A program made the translations under genes and the position numbers. Below are positions 49,491-60,694 of a DNA stretch of 64,000 nt, piece after piece. A model generated the notes under the pieces. That model made no database searches and was not told where the DNA came from. It saw nothing but the letters and a program-made list of their open reading frames with translations. This stretch comes from Pseudo-nitzschia pungens (Eukaryota > Bacillariophyta > Bacillariophyceae > Bacillariales > Bacillariaceae), in NCBI GenBank assembly GCA_037355855.1, contig CM074765.1, positions 1,302,001 through 1,366,000 of the forward strand, read 5' to 3'. How positions within the stretch are numbered: position 1 is the stretch's first letter; every line of letters starts with the position of its first letter.

Positions 49491-50376
49491 ATGAATAAGA
49501 ACAACAAAAACAATCATCATTTTCACAACAATAACTACGAGCGTTACGAGAGCAACGACGAAGACAGCGACGATGTCATGGCCGGCATCGAAGACGACAA
49601 CGATTCCGACTCGGATTCGGACAGCAGTTCTTCCAATTCCACCAGTCCCCTCCTGAAACTCATTCCCACATCCCTGTCGTCGCCACAGCGTATTCCCCTC
49701 GGCTCGTCGGCTCTGACTCCGGCGTTGCAGGGCAACGGGAGCGGCAACGGAGGCGGAAGCGACCACGAGTACCGCCACCAGTGCTACGAGCCCCGGCCCG
49801 AAAAGGGTGTCGATCGATTGCTCCTCATGGCCCGTTATCCCAACGCGGGGGAGGAGCAGATCCAGCAAGCCCTGGAGAGAAAGGAACTCCAGCAGCAGGC
49901 GGCCAAGATTGCCGCCACCCGCAAGGCCCAGCTCTTTCGGGAACAAAAGCAGCTGGAGGACGCCGAGCTCTGGAGGGAGCAACAGGTGCGGGAGCAACAA
50001 AAAGCGCAACAGCGCCAGCGGAAACAAAAACAGGAAAACGTGCAAGTGGAACTCGAGCAACAAATGCAGCTGCAGGAACAGATGCAGCGGCAGTTGCAAC
50101 AGGATCAGCAGCACCAATTCAAGCAACAACTGGAGCAATTCCAGCTTCAATCGGCGCTGGACAAGGACGAGGAAGCGAGGATGATGATGTACGGCGAAAC
50201 AGCCTCCGACGGAAGCATCAGGAGCGACAAGACCGTCACCGACGTGGGGGTGGGAGCCGATGGAATGTACGGCACCAGCAGCCCTTTGTTGCACTCTCAA
50301 CACAGTCTCACGGATGGGACGCTTGGTGGCGGCCACCCGACCAGTCCTTCCAAGAACATTTTGCCCTTAAGGTCTC

Positions 50377-50408
<32 letters not shown>

Positions 50409-53400
50409 GAACCCGGCAACGCTTGCCGGTGGGTACCCGCCACGGGCAGCTTCGACATCGAGCAAGGCGACCATCCCAAAAGTCGTGGCGGCAAAGCAAA
50501 CAGCGGCGAGTACTACGACGTCTCCTTGGATGCGCCTCCCGGAGGCAGCTACAGCAGCACGAACCGCAACGGCGATGCGGACCGACTTGGAAATTTTTAC
50601 GCGTCGTCCTCGGCTGCGAACGATCCGCAGCAGCAACAGCTGCAGCAGAGGAACGAACGATCGTCGCCCAAACAACGACAACAGCAGCAGCAAGAACAAC
50701 AACAGCTTCGCAAGACCAAAACAAGCCTGCGATCCAGCATTGGCAGGGCCCTTTCGTTTGTGTCACTCCGCAAATCCTCCCGGTCCTCGATGCCCCTAGC
50801 ATCGTCCGTTGGGGAGGACGATGGAGCCTGGGGTGCCGACGACAATGACATCGACAATGCCACCAAGCTCTCCGGCAGCCAGACGTCGGTCAACACCCGG
50901 AAAATCAGCAACTCGCGCTCGCGGTCCTCCCCGAAGAAGAAACAGCAGCGGTGGCACGGAACGTACTACGGAGTCAGCAAAGCGGACTCCAACATCGACG
51001 ACTCGTCCGACGACATTGCCGATACCGGGAGCAGCAGCCTGGAGGACGGCAGCGGGAAGATGGCGGGGACGTACCGAAACAATCCGCAGACACCAACATC
51101 ATCGTCATCACCACCACCACCCTCCTCCCGAAGGGAGCGCGAATACGAGCGCGAAACCGGAGAACCCGGATCCGGTGGCAAAGCCGGGAGTGTCTGTGCC
51201 TGCTGCCGCGGATGGATGTTCTGCAATCGACGGAAGAAACGCAAGCTCCTCATTGGACTCGTTGCCCTGATCGTTGTGGTTGCAACCGTGATCACGGTGC
51301 TGGCAGCAACGAAGGGTCGGGCTCCATTTGCGAAACAAAACACTGCCAGCAAGAACAACAACAGCAAAAATAGCAGCAACAGCGGCAGCAACAACAGCAA
51401 CAGCAACAATTACAGTGACAACGATAACGATAACGATAACGATAACAGCAACAATTTCAGTGACAGCGATAACGATAGCGACAACGACAACGACAACGAC
51501 AACGACAATTACAGTGACAATGGCAAAGGCCAAGACAATGAAAATGACAACTACAATTTCGGTGACAACGACGACTTGTATTCGAATGATGGCAACATTA
51601 TCATCGGTGGCGACGGGTTGGTTGTTCCCACATTCTTTCCCACTCTTGGGGTTGGCGGGGGGACGACACCTGCAGTGCCGTCGACAACCGTGCCGGTAGT
51701 TGCTCCAACAAATCCGTCTTCTGGTATCACCGACTTGGAAGATGTATTCGAGAACCCCATCAATGGCGTCGATAGTAGTAACAACAACAACAGTACCAAC
51801 AGCAACGACGACAACAACAATAACAACGACAATGATTACGACGAGGACGAGAGCCCGACGGAAAATGATGCCTTCATACCCACAGACCCCGTGGTGATTC
51901 CATCCATGCCACCAACGAAGTCTCCGCCAACGGTGTCGTCCGTACCGGTTCGTACAACGGAAGCCCCAACGGTCCAACCCACGAAATCTCCCACTGCAAG
52001 CATTCCACCAGCTTCTTCATCCTCGTCGTCCCTCGGTCCAACAATGAATGGAATCCCCAACCAGCCGACGAATATGATTGACACGCCCGCACCCGGCAAA
52101 GAACTTTTTCCGGAGTGGACCTGGTCTTCAAAAACCCCCAACGAAAGCGGTGGAAACGGTGCGACTCTGTTGAAGGGCATTCCTGGAATAGATCAGAGTT
52201 TTGGGCAAGCGATTGCCTTTTCCGGAGACGGAGACACCCTGGCGGTGGGGTCTCCCGATGCCCTAGGGAACGGAATCGTACGCATCTATCAGCTAGAATC
52301 AACAATCAAAGCGGAGGGAGGAGCAAGGGAATGGAAACACACCGAGGCTCTACTAGGACGCCAGCAGGGAGACAAATTTGGCTCTACGGTGGCTCTATCG
52401 CAAGATGGGAGGGTCCTGGCCGTAGGAGAACCCGAGCGCGATGGAACTGCCGGAGACAAGACGGGAAGCGTCCGGACCTATGTGTACAGTCCAGTTGGGT
52501 ATGTGTCTCGTGGTCCAGATCTGGAAGGAACCGGTGCATCGGATCATTTTGGACTCGCCCTGGCCCTGTCCAAGGATGGGATGCGATTGGCCATTGGGGC
52601 GCCCTATCAAGACAACAGTATGCAGTCTGATCCGAGCAACACGAGCTCTGGTTCAACACAAGAAAGTTCCAGCAGTCAAATGGAAGACAGCGGGGCACGC
52701 AATGGCAGTAACAATGAAAAGAACAACAGTAGCAACAACGCAAACAATCGGTTGGTTTCCGGAACTGTTACTGTTTACGAGTGGTCCAGTTCGGACCGAC
52801 AATGGATCCCCTTGGGTTCACCGTTGAAAGGAACGAAACATCTTGATTGGTTTGGGTGGAGCCTAGATTTCAACGACACCGGCGATGTCCTGTGTGTCGG
52901 ATCGCCACGGAATCAAGAATTTGGAGGCCACGTCAGGTGTTTCGAACTCGATGACAAATCTTCGTCGGATGCACTATCCTCGGAATTTGACGGGATCGTA
53001 ACCAACTCTTCGGCTCGATGGGTTCCCATCGGAGACGTGATTCTCAACGATGTAGGACCCGTCCGGTATGACGATAATTTTGGAGCCACCGTTAAGGTGA
53101 GCACCGATCCTACAGGTGCACGACATCGGGTAGCCATTGGTTCCCCTGGCAAGAACGGGTTTGTAAGTGAGACCTTCGACAGGGGCCAAGTAGTGGTCTA
53201 CGAGTTCAACCCGGCAGCTGCCGAGCGAGGGTGGATCCAGTTGGGGAGAGAAGTGATCACTCCATGGCAAGAGGTGGAATCCACAAATGGGGGAAGGGAC
53301 TTTCAAATGGGTTTTTCGCTGGACTTGCGACACGATCTGCTTGCTGTGGGCATGCCGGGGGCGAATGACAACACTGGAATGGTCGAGGTTTTTCAGTTTG

Positions 53401-53573
53401 AAAGAGACAGCTGGCGGTGGGTCCGCAATCCAAGCCTGTTTGAAGGTAGAAGGTCGTCATCGAGCTACTATGGTGCTGCAATAAGTATGACGCCAGATGG
53501 AGACTTTGCCGTGGGTAGTCCACAGTCGGAGGGAAACATCGGTTCCGTTCACGTATATCATAGGGATAAGTAA
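49491..53573 (+). CDS. Single-pass membrane protein with extracellular FG-GAP beta-propeller
   Basis: 1360 residues. I start at ATG 49491; the longer open frame begins without an ATG. Residues 120-240 are a Gln/Glu-rich coiled coil, residues 240-580 are disordered (a poly-Asp run from a GAC repeat, and Ser-rich). One membrane segment (LLIGLVALIVVVATVITVLA) lies near 586, after a Cys- and Arg/Lys-rich juxtamembrane stretch. Asn/Asp/Ser repeats and PT-rich linkers then lead to an FG-GAP/integrin-alpha-type propeller at about 895-1355, with FGQAIAFSGDGDTLAVGSP, FGSTVALSQDGRVLAVG, FGLALALSKDGMRLAIGAP and YYGAAISMTPDGDFAVGSP blades. The Arg/Lys cluster before the segment predicts the N terminus in the cytosol and the propeller outside. 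A surface adhesion or receptor role is likely; ligands are unknown. Confidence 0.85.
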
Positions 53574-53817
53574 AAAATAATAATATTCAAGTTTCAATGG
53601 GAGTCGCACACCTAACTTTTATCTTTCAGAGGAGTCATACAAGGATTCGTTGTGACCTGCCCTCACGAATGGTGGCCCCACGACCTATTGTGATATTCAC
53701 TGTCTACTGTTAAATTCGTGAACAGTAGTAGAAAGTGGAAGCACGTAATCAATTACAATGTTAAGCTTTGCAGCTTGTATATCAGCTCAATCTTTTGGAA
53801 CCATCTTTTGAAAAATA

Positions 53818-56800
53818 CTAACAAGAAGGATTTTCGTCGATAGGTTTTGATGCACCAAATGCAAATTTTTCACAAGCACTAACGGCATCAAATTCCAGTC
53901 GTAAACTGTATACATACGTGTAACTGTTATCGAAAACATCCTTTTCGAGCTGGTAATTGCCATCAGTGCCAAATTCTGTCCAAGAACCTCCTACATGTCT
54001 CCACAATTTTTCGTTTGGACGTGATAGCAGACTCTTTCCAAACGGTACTGCTTTTTCAACACCAGCGATTGTAATTGGTAGGATTCCAGGGAGACCAGCA
54101 GGAATTGCGATGTTAAATCGCGCTTCGTCATTCGAATCAACATGGACTCGCGGGTGATACTTTCTCTCTAATGTACCCTTGGACACAGTTGTTTTGATAG
54201 CATTTCCCATTTCAGCTTCTTTTGAAATAACCTTCCATCCATTTTTGAAATCAGAATCGACCCCAGCGTCAGTCAACCAGGTTTTCAAACGATTTGAATT
54301 GCCGATGTAATCAGCAGTTTGTCGCGGTGGTAAAATCACTTCTATATCTGCCATCAAATAGTCTCCCTTGAGAAATTTGGCACTGCCATTTTTGACTGCA
54401 GTCTTGAACTCTGACGGCAGTGTCAGCTCGATTGAGACCGTATCTTTGGCTGCACCATTCTGGCGAGACTTGATCAAATGGAATGCAAATGATGAGACGT
54501 CTCTGTCGGCAGGAGGCCATGGCTCTCCATTGAGTTTTCCGTGAAAGTTTCGAATCACAATACCACGATTCCCACGATGGTGGATCTGTAATGATGGATT
54601 TGTCATCATGGCAAACCAACATGGGTCATTATTCCCCTGTCCACATCCTACAGGCGCATCAACTTGGTAATAGCTTGTGTATCTGAAGTCAGATACTCCA
54701 TTGATAACATCGCTGATGGCAATAGTTGCACTTTGACCATTCTTTACCAAAGTGTTTGTTGCTCCTACTCCGTAAGCGAAATGTGGGAAGCGGACATAGT
54801 TGTAATTGTCTCCTCCCAACGTGTAGAGGGCAAAACGAGGATAGGCATTTCCATCTAGTTCTTTCAAGAAGGTGTAATTGAAACTGTGCAAATGCCGTGC
54901 AAGATCATCAGCTGTCCATGTGCTAACAGTGCGAGAGACTGCAATGTTTTGATCCACAGTAATCCCTGCATAGGTGGCATTTGTCAACCTTGGACCAGTC
55001 ATTGTATGGAGAACCGTGTCTTCAACAAGATATTGGTACATTCCCTTGGAATCTACTGCAACCAAGAAGTCACCACCTCCTATGTTCTCGGTCCACTGAG
55101 TGGAGTCAGGTGTACCAGCACACCCACCCACATTCATCTGGCAGACTAACCAAGGACGGGTATCTAGTATCATTTGCCGACGATGATGCCCATGCGGCTC
55201 AAAAGTAATCGATTCTCCGTTCGATCCGAGTCCAACTTCTTCCCACAGTCCATTAACACCCCAACCCAAGAGTGAGAGTTGACTGTGTGAGACACCATGC
55301 AATCCCTTGTAGTATTGGTATGCAACAACAAGCTCAAGAGAAGTTTTACCGGGAGGAACTCGAACATGAGCCACACCAGTCCACCAGTAATAATTATAAA
55401 GTCCTGGATTAAGATGCCAATTCTTTGACATTTGAACATGGATGCCAGTAGGTTCTTTCGTTACTGAATTTCGTAAGATTCCCAAAGCACCAGTATGCCG
55501 TCTTGGAAAATCAATGTGAAAATTTAACTTCACCTTTCTCCATGTGTTGGCATTATTGTTGATATCAAAGGTTGTTGCAACATTCACTAGTTGACTTCCA
55601 CTTCCACGGGGAACTTTAATCTCAAAAGAATGACCATTTCCTTTGACAGGATGAGGTGATGTAATTGTTACGTCCTTCGTCAGTGCAGTTGTCAATGCCG
55701 AAGAAACATCGCAAGTTTGGTAGGTCCAACCCGTCCCACAAAGGTTGTCCCCGTTGCCATTTGTTGGAGCCAAAAGACAGCAATCAGTGGGCATTTGACT
55801 CTTCACAATTTTACAGCCAGAGAGATCTTGAGTACTGTCACTTTCACCATTGATTTCGCTGCTGCATTCTACACAGTAAGAAATCCCAGCGTACCCATTG
55901 ACGCTGCTAGCAAGTTTTTCTGAGGTTCCACTAGCCAACCAATTCATATCTTGAGCACCAGAGTTGCTAACCATGTAGAGTTCAAGACTGGAACACAACA
56001 GAAAGAATAGCAACGATGAGTGACAAGAATAAAAAAGAGCAAGAAAGTCAAAGTGTGGCTCATGCAAAAAAGACAACTGGAACTCACCAATCAGGTGTAA
56101 CCTTCAATTCAATTCGTGTATCATTGTAAGCCCCATTACAGTTTACTTTTTCCATATACCAGTGGTGGAAATACCGCCCACTTCTGACGAGGCGAACTGG
56201 ATAATCGCTCCAAATCCCATCGGTGGGCTTTTCGCAAGCAGTACTAGCACTGCTACCACTTGGATAAAAAGACACGCTTGATACATCGCCACTTGGTGAT
56301 GCCTTGTCAGAAAGGGCAATGGTTGCTTTCATACCATTATCCAGTTCAACCTTAACATTCATGTAGGATGAATCAAAGTTCAAGACACGCTGATTCACCC
56401 GACTGTTAACATTACATGGCCAAGCATTATCACCTGCGCCGTCAACCGCTGCAAACCTGGTGCAGCCATTGTCATTGATTTGGGGCCAGGCCCATCCATG
56501 GCGTGATCCGAAATGGGGACCGTTCCATTGAGACCCAAAAACGAGATCACGAGCCAAAGAAGAACTTGCGGGTGGAGGGGCAGGACTAGGGCGATCACTT
56601 GGCTTGTCGCTCGGCTGTTGGCTAGGGGATTCACTGGGATATGTACTTGGCTTGTTCGAAGGAACTCCACTGGGCTTTGCACTTGGCTTGTTAGAAGGAA
56701 CTTCACTGGGCTTACTACTCAAACTGGGCTTATCACTAGGCTTGTCGCTTGGACTCAAACTTGGCTTGTCACTAGGACTCAAACTTGCCTTTTCACTGGG

Positions 56801-59800
56801 CTTGTCGCTTGGACTCAAACTTGGCTTTTCACTAGGCTTGTCACTAGGACTCAAACTGGGCTTATCACTAGGTTTGTCACTCGGACTCAAACTTGGCTTG
56901 TCGCTAGGACTCAAACTTGGCTTTTCACTAGGCTTGTCGCTAGGACTCAAACTTGGCTTGTCGCTAGGACTCAAACTTGGCTTTTCACTAGGCTTGTCGC
57001 TAGGACTCAAACTTGGCTTGTCGCTAGGTTTGTCACTCGGACTCAAACTTGGCTTGTCGCTAGGACTCAAACTTGGCTTTTCACTAGGCTTGTCGCTAGG
57101 ACTCAAACTTGGCTTGTCGCTAGGACTCAAACTTGGCTTTTCACTAGGCTTGTCGCTAGGACTCAAACTTGGCTTGTCGCTAGGTTTGTCACTCGGACTC
57201 AAACTTGGCTTGTCGCTAGGACTCAGACTTGGCTTTTCACTAGGCTTGTCACTAGGCCTCAAACTGGGCTTGTCACTGGGCTTGTCACTGGGACTCAAAC
57301 TGGGCTTGTCACTAGGACTCAAACTTGGCTTATCACTAGGCTTGTCGCTTGGACTCAAACTTGGCTTGTCGCTAGGACTCAGACTTGGCTTCTCACTAGG
57401 CTTGTCACTAGGACTCAGACTTGGCTTCTCACTAGGCTTGTCACTGGGACTCAAACTTGGCTTGTCACTGGGACTCAAACTTGGCTTGTCACTAGGCTTG
57501 TCACTAGGACTGAAACTTGGCTTGTCACTTGGCTTGTCACTAGGACTGAAACTTGGCTTGTCACTGGGCTTGTGGCTGGGACTCAAACTTGGCTTGTCAC
57601 TGGGCTTGTCACTGGGCTTATCGCTCGGACTCAAACTTGGCATATCACTGGGCTTGTCACTAGGACTCAAACTTGGCTTTTCACTAGGCTTGTCGCTAGG
57701 ACTTAAACTTGGCTTGTCACTGGGCTTATCGCTCGGACTCAAACTTGGCTTGTCGCTAGGACTCAAACTTGGCTTTTCACTGGGCTTGTCACTCGGCTTA
57801 TCGCTAGGACTCAAACTTGGCTTTTCACTGGGCTTGTCACTAGGACTCAAACTTGGCAAATCACTTGGCTTGTCGCTAGGACTCAAACTGGGCTTATCAC
57901 TGGGCTTGTCGCTTGGACTCAAACTTGGCTTTTCACTGGGCTTATCGCTCGGACTCAAACTTGGCAAATCACTTGGCTTGTCGCTAGGACTCAAACTGGG
58001 CTTATCACTGGGCTTGTCACTCGGCTTATCGCTCGGACTCAAACTTGGCTTATCACTGGGCTTGTCACTAGGACTCAAACTTGGCAAATCACTTGGCTTG
58101 TCGCTAGGACTCAAACTGGGCTTATCACTGGGCTTGTCGCTCGGACTCAAACTTGGCTTGTCACTGGGCTTGTCGCTAGGACTCAAACTTGGCATATCAC
58201 TGGGCTTGTCGCTAGGACTCAAACTTGGCTTATCACTAGGCTTGTCACTCGGCTTATTGCTAGGACTCAAACTTGGCTTGTCACTGGGCTTGTCGCTAGG
58301 ACTCAAACTTGGCATATCACTGGGCTTGTGACTAGGACTCAAACTTGGCTTATCACTAGGCTTGTCACTCGGCTTATCGCTCGGACTCAAACTTGGCTTA
58401 TCACTGGGCGTATCACTCGGACTCAAACTTGGTAAATCACTTGGCTTGTCGCTCGGACTCAAACTTGGCTTTTCACTGGGCTTATCGCTCGGACTCAAAC
58501 TTGGCATATCACTGGGCTTGTCGCTAGGACTCAAACTTGGCTTATCACTAGGCTTGTCACTCGGCTTATCGCTAGGACTCAAACTTGGCTTATCACTGGG
58601 CTTGTCACTAGGACTCAAACTTGGCAAATCACTTGGCTTGTCGCTAGGACTCAAACTGGGCTTATCACTGGGCTTGTCGCTCGGACTCAAACTTGGCTTG
58701 TCACTAGGACTCAGACTGGGTTTATCACTAGGTGATACACTCGGACTCAAGCTTGGCTCATGGCTAGGTTTGTCGCTTGGACTCAAACTTGGCTTATCAC
58801 TGGGTGATGTACTTGGAATCAAACTGGGTTTCTCACTAGGGGCCGAGCTGGGCTTACCACTGGGTGATTCGCTCGGACTCAAACTTGGGGATGCGCTTGG
58901 CGTCAAACTTGGCTTCTCACTTGGATTGTTGCTAGGCTTTGAACTGGGTGATACACTCGGCAAGGTGCTTGGCACGGAGCTGGGTGTACTGCTTGGCGAT
59001 GAACTTGGAACTGTGCTTGGCTCATCGCTTGGTGATGCACTCGGCATGAAGCTTGGTGCACTGCTTGGTGACGTACTTGGTGTCGTGCTGGGTGTATTGC
59101 TTGGCGACTCACTTGGTGTAGAGCTGGGTGTGTCACTCGGTTGAGTGCTAGGCTCAGAACTTGGCGAGACGCTTGGAACAACAGATGGAACCATACTTGG
59201 TGCAGCCGATACACTTGGGAATGCACTTGGTTCAGAACTTGGCGCTTCACTTGGCTCTAATGCAGTAGATACGGTGATTCCCGAGTCTCTTGCCATATTT
59301 TGATCAATTTTACCTGCTGCAATGTCATTTTCCAAGTTAGCTACTCCAGCGGCTGTAGTGATACCGTTCTTTTCTTGGCTTGCTGGTGTCGCAGTCATAA
59401 CTACAGTGGGTTTCTCACATCTTTTGCCAGTGGTGTCTGTACCCTCTGGGAAATTGGCACAGTTCATTTTCGCTCGTACAACTTCGATCAGGATTCCATC
59501 GGGTACCTTTCGCAATGTTCTTCCTCTAGCTCCACTGGTAGAAGATGTCCCCAAAAGGGAAGTAATGACTTGTGTTTCGTATGCATTGTAGAAGTCTTCT
59601 CTACTTGTGTTTTCGTCAAATGCAACATTGAACACAGTCGCAGTTTGTGGAACCTCAGTTGGTGTTGAAGAGGGTAGAACAGAGGGCTGAGTACTGAGAG
59701 TTGGATTTGTACTTGGGGTAGTAGATGGAACCTCTGTAGGGGATGAAGAAGGTGAACTGCTTGGTATGTCGGAAGGAGATGAAGACGGAATGTCCGATGG

Positions 59801-60694
59801 CACTCTCGTTTGACCCTTAAAGGTTGGAGAGATGCTCAAACTTGGAGAGGCTGTTGGACGAGAGCTTGGTGAAATAGATGGAGTATGCGTAGGTGAACTG
59901 GAAGGGGTTGAAGAAGGATACTCAGTAGGACCTCGACTTGGGTCTGCGGTCGGGAATTCACTTGGGGGTATGCTTGGTGGTTTACTTGGAAATTGAGTCG
60001 GGGAAAGAGTTGGATCGGCAGATGGAGAAACAGATGGGGATAGAGTCGGATTTTTAGTTTCACTTGAGAGACAGGTACTGCACTTTTTGGGGCAAAAATC
60101 TGAGACAAGCTTTTCACCAGTAGCTGATAGTCCACATTGATCCAACTCGACTTCTCGGCAAGATGTTTTCTTGTTGCCGATCTTGAATTTCTTCGCGTTT
60201 TTGCAAATACATTTCAAGTTACAGGAAGAGGGACAACTGTCTTTCACCTTCTTTCCAGTTGTCTTATCCTTCTTGCTACATCTCTTCTGAGGCGAAATGG
60301 CTGCCCAGCCACAATCTTTTTCAGGATTGTCATCGAATCTGAAGCCAAGATCATCACGGTCACAAACATTACTGGCTGTAGGGAAAGACGAAGGAGCGGC
60401 AGTTTTACACTTGCGTTTACACACAGCAGGGCAGTAGTACAGGACCTTTTTCTCGGTTTGTTTGTCCCTCTTGGAACATCTGATTTGTGTCCTTTTTTGC
60501 GCTACCCAATCACATCCCCGCCCTGGTTTTCCGTTCAAAAGAAATGAATCGTCGTTCTCACAATTCACGGTGAGAACATTCAACACACGATGTTCAACAA
60601 AAGATAGACCCGTAGAACGTCCGTTGGTTTCTTCTGGAGCGGTTGCTCTTACGAAGTAAAACAATGTTGTTCCAATGAAATATTGGAATCGCAT
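53818..60694 (-). CDS. Secreted KPS-repeat protein with Cys-rich modules and C-terminal domain, two exons
   Basis: Exon 1 60694-56088, intron 56087-55988 (100 bp, GTGAGT...TTCCAG), exon 2 55987-53818. The splice is in phase (TG|T) and gives exactly 2258 residues. The ATG at 60694 opens a signal peptide (MRFQYFIGTTLFYFVRATA). Three Cys-rich modules (residues 45-210) with CSKKDKTTGKKV/CPSSC patterns follow, then a Pro/Ser linker, then a domain of about 130 residues (FNVAFDENTSREDFYNAYE...). About 850 residues of KPSDKPSLSPS repeats come next. After them lie an SLARDLVFGSQWNGPHFG domain and a long unrecognised C-terminal region from exon 2 with paired Cys. Extracellular matrix, frustule-associated or adhesive function is inferred from composition. 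Read without the splice it looks like two adjacent genes. Confidence 0.85.
55988..56087 (-). other. Intron of the KPS-repeat gene
   Basis: The donor GTGAGT begins at 56087, the pyrimidine-rich 3' end TTCTGTTGTGTTCCAG ends at 55988. At 100 bp it is typical of diatom introns. Unspliced, the transcript hits TGA within the donor (56086-56084). Confidence 0.85.
56716..58850 (-). repeat. 2.1-kb coding minisatellite (KPS/SPS units)
   Basis: Blocks of 12-nt and 24-nt words (coding-strand AAGCCAAGTTTGAGTCC and AAGCCCAGTGATAAGCC types) alternate into higher-order units of about 45-60 nt. Every unit keeps the frame. The opposite strand and a second frame also remain open for over 1 kb because the units lack stops, so antisense open frames are artefacts. 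Confidence 0.92.

Noticed and set aside
49455..50336. Minus-strand Leu-rich open frame opposite the FG-GAP gene
   Set aside because: It is antisense of Gln/Glu codons (CAG to CTG gives Leu). The sense frame has a membrane segment and propeller blades.
56513..59144. Plus-strand open frames of LSLGLKLGLSLGL-type and TQTWLVART-type repeats
   Set aside because: They are antisense shadows of the KPS repeat. The minus frame has a signal peptide, Cys-rich modules and a matching intron.
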